This document shows positions 43,708 to 51,778 of a stretch of DNA of 64,000 nucleotides, piece after piece; position 1 is the stretch's first letter; every line of letters begins with the position of its first letter. Below the pieces are notes generated by a model. It saw nothing but the letters and a program-made list of their open reading frames with translations, was not told where the DNA came from and searched no databases. Made by a program: the position numbers and the translations under genes. This DNA comes from Paraprevotella clara YIT 11840 (GTDB taxonomy: Bacteria > Bacteroidota > Bacteroidia > Bacteroidales > Bacteroidaceae). The DNA lies in contig NZ_JH376597.1 in assembly GCF_000233955.1 (NCBI RefSeq), positions 186,001 to 250,000 on the forward strand, read 5' to 3'.

Positions 43708-46281
43708 TTAAGGTATCACGATTTCTTTTATTTGCACACGGCCTCCCGTTCCAATCCGAACAAAATACAGTCCGGAAGGCAAGTCTTTCACGGAAATATC
43801 TGTTTTGATTCCGGCCGCAAGAGAAGCGTTACGCACCACCATACCCGACAAGCTGATGATAGAAACTTGTCCGGCTTGGGGCACACAGAGTGTCACCAGA
43901 GCTTCTGCGCGCCGATAAGTGACTTCTGAAGCCCATCCGACCTCTTCTACCGAAGAACCTTCGTCCACGACCGTCAATGAGCCGGACGAAAATGCCGTAG
44001 CATAGCCGTCATCAAAATAAAACACGATATTATACCCGCCGCCTAAAGGCAAATCCACCGTTTCAGAGGCCCAAAGCGTTACATCCGTTACCGATGGTTT
44101 GGTTAATTCCAAGAGCCCGGAATAGACTTTCACACCGGTAGTCTCCTCTCCCGTAGCCGTCTTGCGGAATATTTCGGCATAGATACGTCCTACAAACGGT
44201 ATCTTAGAAGAGGGTTGAGACACTTCCACTGTCACACTCCCATCACGCCGATTCAACTTAAATCCGTCGGAAGGAGTCATTACACTGACCAGCGGTTTAC
44301 GCGTAGCCTTCACCGTAACGCTCTCACCCAAAGATATACTGTTATCCACCGTTGGTTTGGCATAAATACCGTTCACACTGCAATAATACGGAGTCAACTG
44401 ATAATCAACAGCCGCCATGCCATCCAAATTAGCCAATACATTGACCGTCACGTCTTCTCCCGCCTCACAATAAGCCAACGAAGCAAAAAGAGTATCCACT
44501 CCGGCCTCTTCACTCTGCATCCGTATGCCGACCCATCCTTCAAGTCGTACAGCCCCCAGATTCGTGATATGAAGCTGCCAAGTCTTCAGGCCGGTCGTAT
44601 ACAAAATACCCGGTTGGAAATCTTCAGCCAAGGCTATACGAAAATCAGGATGAATTTTCTCCATCGTCACAGTCTCGGTTCCTATCACAAGACGAAAAGC
44701 AGAAGCATTTGCCTGTTCGGCTTGCATGGGCGACCAAAGTCCGTCATCACCTTTATAATACAGTCCCACTTCATAGGAACCTTCGTCCAAAGAAGACAAG
44801 TCCAAAAAAGCAGTGAACCATTGGGCGTCATTGTTGGAAGGTACAGCCATTTCGCGCTCAACGGTAAGGGGCACCACGACCCCGTCACGGTAAATGCCGG
44901 CACAAACCGTCGTGGCGAACGCAGCCACCGTCTCCGCATTGAAATAACATCCCACTCCGATACTTTCGTCGCGTCCTGCTTCGACCACGCCTTCACTTAC
45001 GTATTCGTAGCTGGGAGCCGGCCGGCGGGCATAAAGCGACGAGATATAAAGCCGGTTCGGCTGCGGCGTTGAGGAACTTACCGGCGGTTGGATACGGCAT
45101 ACCATAGTTTGGTTAAAAGCATAAGACCCGTTGGAGCCTCCGATGCCCTGCGTACTCGGATTCATAGCCGAAAGGGCATAATATCCATCACTGGAACCAC
45201 CCCATCCCCAATTAAAATGAAACAGCCCGTCTCCGTCGTAACCATCGCAAAGAAAAGCATGGCCGGCCTTATTATTGAATCCTTCATAAAGCACGGGACG
45301 ACCGGCTTGCAGTTCGTCGACCAGTATCTTCACCCATTCGTCATAAGGAGTAAGCGCACGGATATGACGATGCATATTGGCATCGTATCCCAAGAAGTCC
45401 CGTAAACCAATGGCTGCATCCTTCAGGAAGGCCGTACTTTCACTCCTTGAGTAAGCCATCTTACAGGCATATCCGGCACAAACACTCAGATTGGCCACGG
45501 CATGACGCTGCGCTTCCGTACCCGAGGCATAAGGATAATAGGCAAGCATATTATCCCAATCGAAATCCGGACACTCATCAAAATCAAACTCACGGTAAAC
45601 CGACTGTTTCCGGTCATAATATTTTATATATCCCGAAGGACGCTGAGGCCAGCGATGATAATACATCAACTGTGCCATGGCTGTGGCCACACATCCCACG
45701 ACACATCTTTCGTCCGACTCGCCGGATTCGTTTTCCGTCGGACAGAACAAATTGAACGGATCCGCCTGAGTCCATTGGGTCTGCAACATAGGCTGTATGA
45801 CATCCGTCGGATAATCCGTTTTCCGAAATGCGGCAGCCTTACTCTCCGCCCCGTCCTCGGGCATATCTTTCAATAAGGAAATTTCTTCTTGATAACCTTG
45901 CAGCCAACTTTGACTATTGGCAGGAAGGGCGTCGGGAGTAAATCCGCCATGCAGACTATAGGCTAATATGGGACGGGCGCGGTCGTCACCCGACACAATG
46001 ACAAAACCTTCATTCCCGTTCACATTCACCACATAGAAACAGGCTTCTTCTGCAGAAACCATCCTACGGGGCGCAACTTTACCTTTACGGTAAGCCACAT
46101 AAGATAGTTCAAAACGAGGTTTCGCGGACAAAGAACGTACATTTCTCGGCGCGGAAACCGTCTTTAGTTCATAAAATGCTTCGGCTTGCGCTAAAGCCTG
46201 TTTTAAAGATACAGGACGCGCCCACCCACAAACGCACAGGCAGACCAGCAAGCCACTTAATATAATCTTCGGAATGTTCAT
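43708..46281 (-). CDS. C10-family (streptopain-like) secreted cysteine protease with sorting-tail-like C terminus
   Basis: The 857 residues have a signal peptide (IPKIILSGLLVCLCVCGWA), a Spi-like propeptide region (about 35-140) and a C10 catalytic domain with Cys197 (VVGCVATAMAQLMYYH) and His341 (AGHAFLCDGYDGDGLFHFNWGWGG). Two or three beta-sandwich domains follow. The last 70 residues (AGQVSIISLSGMVVRN, IKTDISVKDLPSGLYFVRI, ending VQIKEIVIP) resemble type IX secretion type A sorting domains. It probably degrades host or dietary proteins outside the cell for the SusCD pair downstream. No secretion system is in the window. Confidence 0.88.
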   Translation of the reverse strand: MNIPKIILSGLLVCLCVCGWARPVSLKQALAQAEAFYELKTVSAPRNVRSLSAKPRFELSYVAYRKGKVAPRRMVSAEEACFYVVNVNGNEGFVIVSGDDRARPILAYSLHGGFTPDALPANSQSWLQGYQEEISLLKDMPEDGAESKAAAFRKTDYPTDVIQPMLQTQWTQADPFNLFCPTENESGESDERCVVGCVATAMAQLMYYHRWPQRPSGYIKYYDRKQSVYREFDFDECPDFDWDNMLAYYPYASGTEAQRHAVANLSVCAGYACKMAYSRSESTAFLKDAAIGLRDFLGYDANMHRHIRALTPYDEWVKILVDELQAGRPVLYEGFNNKAGHAFLCDGYDGDGLFHFNWGWGGSSDGYYALSAMNPSTQGIGGSNGSYAFNQTMVCRIQPPVSSSTPQPNRLYISSLYARRPAPSYEYVSEGVVEAGRDESIGVGCYFNAETVAAFATTVCAGIYRDGVVVPLTVEREMAVPSNNDAQWFTAFLDLSSLDEGSYEVGLYYKGDDGLWSPMQAEQANASAFRLVIGTETVTMEKIHPDFRIALAEDFQPGILYTTGLKTWQLHITNLGAVRLEGWVGIRMQSEEAGVDTLFASLAYCEAGEDVTVNVLANLDGMAAVDYQLTPYYCSVNGIYAKPTVDNSISLGESVTVKATRKPLVSVMTPSDGFKLNRRDGSVTVEVSQPSSKIPFVGRIYAEIFRKTATGEETTGVKVYSGLLELTKPSVTDVTLWASETVDLPLGGGYNIVFYFDDGYATAFSSGSLTVVDEGSSVEEVGWASEVTYRRAEALVTLCVPQAGQVSIISLSGMVVRNASLAAGIKTDISVKDLPSGLYFVRIGTGGRVQIKEIVIP

Positions 46282-46285
46282 ATAT

Positions 46286-46325
46286 AAAAAAAGGAGAACG
46301 GCCTAACCCCAAAAAGGTTAGGACC
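46286..46325 (-). terminator. Intra-operon terminator/attenuator before the C10 protease gene
   Basis: GGCCTAACC (46300-46308) pairs with GGTTAGG-A-CC (46316-46325) across a 7-nt loop, followed in the minus-strand RNA by UUUUUUU (46286-46292). It sits in the 75-nt gap between the 46357 gene and the protease ATG. There is no room for a separate protease promoter, so read-through must supply the downstream genes. Confidence 0.7.
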
Positions 46326-46356
46326 GCCCTTTTATCCATCAAAATACCGTTTTCAC

Positions 46357-47391
46357 TTATTCCACAATAACTTTAGTCGAAGCAGACTTGCTACGGCCTA
46401 CAACCAAGAACATATATGTCCCGGCAGGAACACCGGACAGGTTTACGATCGCAGCATCGGAAGCCGGTTGTGCCTTGATGCTGTTGATTACACGTCCGCT
46501 CATATCGTACACATATATACCGGCACCTTCGCCCAACAAATAGCTGCTGACACGATATTCCCTTTCGGCCACTTTGCTGACCTTCATATCGCTATAAGTC
46601 TCGGAAACGCTACGAACGCCTGTCGCATCCTTGCTGATTTGAACACTCGGCATACCCGTACTCATTTTGGCAAAAGTTTCGCTGGAGATCACGTAAGTCT
46701 GGCCTTCTTTCATTTCCACATAAACCTTGCCCTCTCCATTTTCACCCACTTCGGCCATCTGGGCATCCTCAAAATTGCAGGCAAATTTGGCGTTGTCATC
46801 TTCTTCCAACGTCCCGACTTGGAGAATCGTTCCCTGCGGAGCCTTATTTGTCACCAAATAAGTAGCCGTCTCAGGAGCGATAAAACGCCAATAGTTCTCA
46901 TAAACGGCATTAGGATATGTAACTCCCGTATTTTCGGACAATACGGTCATACGTTCCGGATGGTTCTGGCAACTGGCTACAGGGGAAGACATCTGGAACA
47001 TAATCTGAGTATCCCCCGAACAAGTCACACAAAACAGGTTCTCACCGGATTTGGCATAAACCTGGTCCGGCATCAAAAGATTGCTTTCGTTCTCCACGGC
47101 ATTGCAATCACCGCTCTTCACTTTCACAGAAGTGACCGTAGCCGAGGAACCTGTAGCCGTGAACTGTCGCACACTATACAAACCGGGATAAACCAGATTT
47201 ATCTTGAACCATGTCGGATGATTAGCCTTTATAGGAGTGTACATACCTTGATTCACAGCAATCGGATTTGAACAATCATCTCCCTCGGCAGCAGCCGCCA
47301 CTTCCACTGGAGTTCCCATAGCCATAACGTTCGTACCCGCAAACCACATACAAGCAGCAGCAATAGTTAGTAAACTTCTTCTCATAATCAT
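46357..47391 (-). CDS. Secreted protein with C-terminal sorting-tail-like domain, function unknown
   Basis: The 344-residue protein has a signal peptide (LLTIAAACMWFAGTNVMA). Two beta-rich repeats begin CSNPIAVNQGMYTPIKANHPTWFKI and, later, YENYWRFIAPETATYLVTN, each like bacterial pre-peptidase or jelly-roll modules. The end (IYVYDMSGRVINSIKAQ, VPAGTYMFLVVGRSKSAST, VIVE) resembles a type IX type A sorting domain, as in the protease next to it. It is the first gene of the SusCD operon, and the inverted-repeat region lies directly upstream. Its high position before an attenuator suggests it is made in excess. Confidence 0.72.
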   Translation of the reverse strand: MIMRRSLLTIAAACMWFAGTNVMAMGTPVEVAAAAEGDDCSNPIAVNQGMYTPIKANHPTWFKINLVYPGLYSVRQFTATGSSATVTSVKVKSGDCNAVENESNLLMPDQVYAKSGENLFCVTCSGDTQIMFQMSSPVASCQNHPERMTVLSENTGVTYPNAVYENYWRFIAPETATYLVTNKAPQGTILQVGTLEEDDNAKFACNFEDAQMAEVGENGEGKVYVEMKEGQTYVISSETFAKMSTGMPSVQISKDATGVRSVSETYSDMKVSKVAEREYRVSSYLLGEGAGIYVYDMSGRVINSIKAQPASDAAIVNLSGVPAGTYMFLVVGRSKSASTKVIVE

Positions 47392-47494
47392 TTTATTTTA
47401 TATGAATACTATACTAAAAAACACGTTAATAAAACCGTAACCTTCATTCTATTCCGGTAAAATTTGCATTTCGGCAAATCATTCTTTTTTATCT

Positions 47495-47676
47495 CTCTCT
47501 TCCTAAGAGAGCGACAACGGTTGCAAATTTATTGAAAATCTATAGATTCGACAAATAAACATTAATAAAAGTTTGCCAAACCGTTACTTTTTGTTTGAAA
47601 AACACAAATAAAGCCTCCTTGGAAAGCACGTAGAAATGCCAATATGACAAAGGTTGTCGCTCTCTTAGGAAGAGAG
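47495..47676. repeat. 24-bp perfect inverted repeats flanking 134 bp, candidate invertible DNA segment
   Basis: The left arm 47495-47518 and right arm 47653-47676 are identical over 24 bp in opposite orientation. Each arm is a 17-bp palindrome (CTCTCTTCCTAAGAGAG) plus CGACAAC. The arms enclose 134 bp of AT-rich intergenic DNA between two divergent genes. The geometry matches Bacteroides invertible promoters, where a recombinase flips a segment of 150-250 bp. A promoter-like sequence on the minus strand lies inside (47605-47636). No recombinase gene is in the window, so inversion itself is inferred. Confidence 0.75.
47605..47636 (-). promoter_or_regulatory. Candidate promoter inside the inverted-repeat segment
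   Basis: On the minus strand TTTC (47633-47636), 20 nt, TTTATTTG (47605-47612): one mismatch in each box. In the given orientation it faces the secreted-protein/protease/SusCD operon; after inversion it would face the 47760 gene. A second, shorter-spaced candidate (TTTG, 17 nt, TTTATTTG) lies at 47552-47580. Confidence 0.4.
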
Positions 47677-47759
47677 CAACCGCATTTCTCTTGATGCAAA
47701 ACCACACAACTTCTATCTTTTTTTCGTAAATTCGCAAAAAGATAAAAAACAAACGTGAT

Positions 47760-48968
47760 ATGGTAGTCATTAAAATAGGCCGCGGCGCAACCCAACGCAT
47801 AATATGGATTCTGGCCCTCCTGATTCTGGCCGGGGGACTTACGGTAGCATTCTTCCACTTACGTGATAAAATCTTCCCCTCCACCACGTTTGAACTGAAT
47901 GACGAATTAGGGGGAAACATCTTCCCTTCCCTGATTCTCTCCACAGCCACTACGGACACCCTTATCGTAGCCCCCACGGAAAAAGGCGCGCTGGGGAATC
48001 CCAAATCGGGAATCTCAATACAAATCACAAGCCCCGTAAAAGACGCCCGCCTGCATGTAGAGGTGGCAGAAACGCCGTTTTTCAAACGTTCCGTATCGGA
48101 ATTCATCCTTCCCGAGGAAGGAAAGGCTTACACGGTGTATCCCGATATTCTTTGGAACTACGACGCTTTACGCAATAACACACAGGCCGAGCCTATCACC
48201 GTGTCGGTGGAAGTACAAATCAAAGACCGGGAGGCAAGCCAACGCGTACGTACTTTCTCCGTGCGCAGCATCAATGAATGCCTCATCGGCTACAATGACA
48301 AGAAGAACCGCTTTCACAATACGGGAGTCCTGTTTGCCGCATACGTGAACGAAGACAGTCCGTTGATAGACAAAATCCTGCGGGAAGCCTTGAACACACG
48401 TATCGTCAACCGCTTTATGGGCTATCAGAACAAGCGTAAAGACTACGTGGACAAGCAGGTCTATGCCCTTTGGAACGTACTGCAACGGCGCAAGTTCCGT
48501 TACAGTTCGATTTCATACAGCAGCCTATCGAGCAACGTAGTCTATTCCCAGCGTGTACGGACGTTGGAAGACGCTCTGGCTTCTTCGCAAATCAACTGCG
48601 TGGACGGCAGCGTATTGTTCGCCTCCCTGCTCCGCGCCATCAACATCGACCCGATATTGGTGCGCATTCCGGGGCACATGTACGTAGGGTATTACACCGA
48701 CCGCAATCACAGTCAGGCCAATTTTCTGGAGACAACGATGATCGGAGACATAGACCTGGATGATTTCTTCCCCGAAGAAAAACTGGATTCCACTTCCGAA
48801 GGCAAGTCGCAGGAAGAAATGTCACGGCTCACTTTCGAGAAATCCAAAGAGTATGCCCATCGTAAATACTCGGCCGACAGCGCACGCATCCATACGCTCC
48901 CACGGCAATACATGTTCCTGGAAATCTCCAAGGCATTAAGACGGAAGATACAACCGTTGGGCAAATGA
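47760..48968 (+). CDS. Membrane-anchored transglutaminase-like protein
   Basis: The 402 residues have one N-terminal membrane helix (about 12-34: IIWILALLILAGGLTVAFF), then a beta domain (about 55-170) and a transglutaminase-like core with the cysteine in SSQINCVDGSVLFASLLRAI and the histidine in IPGHMYVGYYTD, followed by NFLETTMIG. The active part would lie in the periplasm. Function unknown; relatives are predicted cysteine proteases or amidases. It is divergent from the SusCD operon across the inverted-repeat segment and could be under the same switch. Confidence 0.8.
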   Translation: MVVIKIGRGATQRIIWILALLILAGGLTVAFFHLRDKIFPSTTFELNDELGGNIFPSLILSTATTDTLIVAPTEKGALGNPKSGISIQITSPVKDARLHVEVAETPFFKRSVSEFILPEEGKAYTVYPDILWNYDALRNNTQAEPITVSVEVQIKDREASQRVRTFSVRSINECLIGYNDKKNRFHNTGVLFAAYVNEDSPLIDKILREALNTRIVNRFMGYQNKRKDYVDKQVYALWNVLQRRKFRYSSISYSSLSSNVVYSQRVRTLEDALASSQINCVDGSVLFASLLRAINIDPILVRIPGHMYVGYYTDRNHSQANFLETTMIGDIDLDDFFPEEKLDSTSEGKSQEEMSRLTFEKSKEYAHRKYSADSARIHTLPRQYMFLEISKALRRKIQPLGK

Positions 48969-49073
48969 AACCGGCGTCCCCGTCATATTTACGGACATTC
49001 GAGAAAAAGCAAACGGCATCTCCAATATTTTATAAAGCATTGTATTAGAATCAATTACAGCTTCCCTCATTTT

Positions 49074-49183
49074 GATTTTCCGTTCTGCGCCAAACGGAAA
49101 ATCAATCTCAGGCAAACGATTTTCCGTTCTCAGCCAAACGATTTTTCATTCTCAGCAGAACGGAAAAAGGCGTTCTGCAATCC
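49074..49183. repeat. Degenerate 22-bp tandem array (about 5 units)
   Basis: Units start at 49074, 49096, 49118, 49140 and 49162, exactly 22 bp apart. Units 1, 3 and 4 begin GATTTTCCGTTC or GATTTTTCATTC, units 2 and 5 begin GGAAAA; units 1-4 end in CAAAC or AGAAC. The array lies in the 355-bp gap after the 47760 gene. The GATTTTCCGTTC core also occurs in the dispersed repeats A and B. Confidence 0.65.
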
Positions 49184-49220
49184 TTACACCCTATTCCGGT
49201 ATCCGGAAAAACGATCGCTA

Positions 49221-49253
49221 AAAAAGGGGATGGCTTCGCACGAAGCCATCCCC
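49221..49253 (-). terminator. Terminator of the pfs-luxS unit
   Basis: GGGGATGGCTTCG (49226-49238) and its perfect complement (49241-49253) form a 13-bp stem with a 2-nt spacer, followed in the minus-strand RNA by UUUUU. It lies 70 nt after the luxS stop and can also stop plus-strand transcripts. Confidence 0.85.
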
Positions 49254-49323
49254 TTCAAGTTCCTGAAAAAATATCCACCGTCCACTCCTACGCAACGGAT
49301 TTCCGTCTCTGCCTCCACACGGT

Positions 49324-49812
49324 TCAACCTTCCTGCGACGGATAATGCAAATTGGCGTCCGTCACCTGTTCCAGCACTTCATGGAGGTACTTGGCAGACT
49401 CCCATTTGGCCATCGGCAAGTCCTGCAACAAATAATTGCCGCAGTCACGCGGGGTTGCTCCGGGAACTTCCCCTTCATATTCCGCAATGAAACGGAACGT
49501 TTCTTTCATCAGTTCCACAATATCCTCCGACTGCAAGTCCCCCTTCATCAGCAGGTAATTTCCCGTCAGGCACCCCATCGGTCCCCAATATACAATCTTA
49601 TCGGACCATACCGGATGATTGCGCAGGAACGTGGCCGCCAGATGTTCTATTGTATGCAACGCGCCTTGCCCCAAAGCCGGCTCACGGTTGGGTTCTTTCA
49701 TGCGGACATCGAACGTGGTCACTGTCTCACCTCCCACTCCATCTTTACGGGAAACGTAAATGCCCCGCAACAAGTGGATGTGGTCAATCGTAAAACTTGG
49801 AATTTTCTTCAT
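49324..49812 (-). CDS. luxS: S-ribosylhomocysteine lyase
   Basis: LuxS splits S-ribosylhomocysteine into homocysteine and DPD, the precursor of autoinducer-2. The 162 residues carry the metal ligands His53 and His57 (HTIEH) and Cys124 (PRDCGNYLL), and the catalytic Cys81 (GPMGCLTGNY). The length is normal. It follows the nucleosidase gene by 22 nt; together they form the complete two-step detoxification of S-adenosylhomocysteine. A strong terminator ends the unit. Confidence 0.96.
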   Translation of the reverse strand: MKKIPSFTIDHIHLLRGIYVSRKDGVGGETVTTFDVRMKEPNREPALGQGALHTIEHLAATFLRNHPVWSDKIVYWGPMGCLTGNYLLMKGDLQSEDIVELMKETFRFIAEYEGEVPGATPRDCGNYLLQDLPMAKWESAKYLHEVLEQVTDANLHYPSQEG

Positions 49813-49834
49813 TGGATTTATATGTTTTTTCGAA

Positions 49835-50533
49835 TTAAGACAAAGAAGAAGGCAAACTCTCCAAGAAGGTACGTACTACCCCGAAAGAACGGTCGGCCAT
49901 CGTTTCCCAAAAATTCTCGTACTGCTGCCAGTGCGCATCGGCTCCCGGCGTGTCGCTGATAATCCGGAAACTGATGAAAGGCACGCGGTAGAGGTGGCAA
50001 ACCTGCGCTATGGCAGCCGATTCCATGTCTACGGCCAACCCCTCAGGAAATTCGGCTTTTATGGCATCCAGTTCGCCGCGCTCCGTGATGAACTTGTCAC
50101 CAGTACAAATCAACCCGGCATGCACGGGAACCGATGACGGCAACGAAACGGCCTTGCGAACCAATCTTTCGTCGCACGTGAACCGGGGAGGCAATCCCTG
50201 AATCTGCCCGTAGACATTCCCCATGCCGCACCATACGTCATGATAGACCACCTCCGAAGCCGCCACGACTTCCATCACACCGGCTTTTGCGTCGATGCCT
50301 CCGGCCACTCCCGTACTCACCACCACATCCGGCTGCATGCGGGCCGTCAGTTCGGACGCACCGACGGCTGCATTCACTTTCCCAATGCCGCACTCCATGA
50401 TATATAAGGTGTTCCCGCCCAACTGTCCTATGGTATATTCAAAAAGTCCATGTCGCTCCTTACGCATCTCCGCGACCAACCGGGTCAACTGTTCGCGTTC
50501 GGAAGCCATCGCTGCAATAATTCCTATTTTCAT
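49835..50533 (-). CDS. mtnN: 5'-methylthioadenosine/S-adenosylhomocysteine nucleosidase
   Basis: The 232-residue enzyme removes adenine from S-adenosylhomocysteine and methylthioadenosine. Glu12 near the N terminus (IIAAMASEREQL), STGVAGGID and the C-terminal DMESAAIAQVC plus FRIISDTPGAD are the family's active-site segments. It feeds LuxS, encoded next. The start follows a good promoter at 50557-50588. Confidence 0.95.
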   Translation of the reverse strand: MKIGIIAAMASEREQLTRLVAEMRKERHGLFEYTIGQLGGNTLYIMECGIGKVNAAVGASELTARMQPDVVVSTGVAGGIDAKAGVMEVVAASEVVYHDVWCGMGNVYGQIQGLPPRFTCDERLVRKAVSLPSSVPVHAGLICTGDKFITERGELDAIKAEFPEGLAVDMESAAIAQVCHLYRVPFISFRIISDTPGADAHWQQYENFWETMADRSFGVVRTFLESLPSSLS

Positions 50534-50556
50534 TCGTCGTCATCTTTATTTCCCTG

Positions 50557-50588
50557 CAAAAGTACAATTTTTCCGCCACTAATTCAAT
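50557..50588 (-). promoter_or_regulatory. Promoter of the pfs-luxS unit
   Basis: On the minus strand ATTG (50585-50588), 20 nt, TACTTTTG (50557-50564): one mismatch to consensus; predicted start near 50550. It overlaps the last codons of the upstream hydrolase gene. Confidence 0.6.
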
Positions 50589-51682
50589 ATAATCGGGACA
50601 ATCGGTTGTTCTTTCACATCGTCTATCGCTACAGAACGGTACTTCACACGGGCAAAGTCTATGGCCTTCAAATCGATGCTCCGGATTTCGCTGTTGTACA
50701 TGGTACGGTAATAAAACACCAAATCCTTCATGTCCGTGGCGGAAGTCCACTGCGTAGCGCTCGGAATATCCGCCGGCACCTTGGCATCTGCAAATTCAAT
50801 CCCCACGGGAATGTCGAAATTGTTCAATATCTGGAAAGCTTGCAGTACCGTCTTTTGCGCCGTAGCCTGCACGGGAGAAGAAGTCTGATAGAAAGCGGCA
50901 CGCACAAAACGGGACGGAGGCGTCACATCGCCGGGAATCCCTAAAAAGCCGCTGCCTGCACCAAAAGCGGCGAGCTTCACCTTGCCGAACGGCTTGGCTT
51001 CCGCCACTCCTGCATACAGGTTTACATAATTGTTCAGGTTCGTCATCTGCCATTCAAAGCCCGGAGAGTTGGTGAGCACGCCTAATTCATTTTCATAAAA
51101 ATGAGGAATGCCGTCCACAATCTCCAACACGACCTGTCGTCCCGAAGCGTCCGCAATGCGCCAATGAGCCGTAGAGGCACGCGGGTCGGACGACACCACA
51201 TGCACCGTTCCGAGTGCCTCTTTTACCTCATCCACCGTCTTGAACTGAGACAACATCCAAGGTACCAGTTGCAAATCGGACAAAGTACTCTCACGTTGCC
51301 CCTCATCGTACGCTTCATAACTACCGTAGTGAGGGAAGTAAAACAAACCGGCAGCCAGTCCGGCCTCGTTCAGTCCGTCGGCCACAAAATCCTCCAACTC
51401 CACGGCTATCCCTACATAACCGTATACCGCCGTAAATTCCAATCCGTTTTTTTGTCCGCCCGGCACATACGATTGTTGCACATACCCCCGAGGCACAACC
51501 ACATAACGGCTATTCAGATAACTGCCGCCCCACTCTATGGTACGAGCCAAGACGGTGGCGCCGTCCTGCGACTTCAACGTAATTCCCGTACATGCATCAG
51601 CAGTATGCGGAACCCATAGTCCGACCGCCGTAACGGCAAGCCCGAAAACCACGTCCTTTATTATTTTATTCACATTCTTCAT
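50579..51682 (-). CDS. Choloylglycine-hydrolase family linear amide C-N hydrolase
   Basis: The 367 residues have a signal peptide ending ADA before Cys31, which becomes the N-terminal nucleophile. The mature start CTGITLKSQDGATVLARTIEWGG has the family Arg (Arg47), but Glu50 stands where most bile salt hydrolases and penicillin V acylases have Asp. ELGVLTNSPGFEWQMTNLNNYV contains the conserved Asn region, and PSRFVRAAFY the late Arg. The enzyme cleaves amide bonds of conjugated bile acids, penicillin V or acyl-homoserine-lactone-like substrates; which is not clear. It is exported to the periplasm. Confidence 0.88.
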   Translation of the reverse strand: MKNVNKIIKDVVFGLAVTAVGLWVPHTADACTGITLKSQDGATVLARTIEWGGSYLNSRYVVVPRGYVQQSYVPGGQKNGLEFTAVYGYVGIAVELEDFVADGLNEAGLAAGLFYFPHYGSYEAYDEGQRESTLSDLQLVPWMLSQFKTVDEVKEALGTVHVVSSDPRASTAHWRIADASGRQVVLEIVDGIPHFYENELGVLTNSPGFEWQMTNLNNYVNLYAGVAEAKPFGKVKLAAFGAGSGFLGIPGDVTPPSRFVRAAFYQTSSPVQATAQKTVLQAFQILNNFDIPVGIEFADAKVPADIPSATQWTSATDMKDLVFYYRTMYNSEIRSIDLKAIDFARVKYRSVAIDDVKEQPIVPIILN

Positions 51683-51707
51683 CTTTTCAATATTTTATAT
51701 GGTTATA

Positions 51708-51739
51708 TTTCGAAAGGTACGAAAAAAGCCATACTTTTG
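51708..51739 (+). promoter_or_regulatory. Candidate promoter of the small membrane-protein ORF
   Basis: TTTC (51708-51711), 20 nt, TACTTTTG (51732-51739): one mismatch to consensus. The predicted start near 51746 would give a leader of about 33 nt before the ATG at 51779. Confidence 0.55.
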
Positions 51740-51778
51740 CAAGCATAATCCAGTATTATATTTTCCAACTTCACAAAG

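Noticed and set aside
47562-48106. Minus-strand frames of 98 and 188 codons across the inverted-repeat region
   Set aside because: They run antisense into the 47760 gene and through the palindromic arms, with no recognisable protein feature.
49074-49183. 22-bp array as a CRISPR
   Set aside because: Units are contiguous with no unique spacers, they are degenerate, and no cas gene is near.
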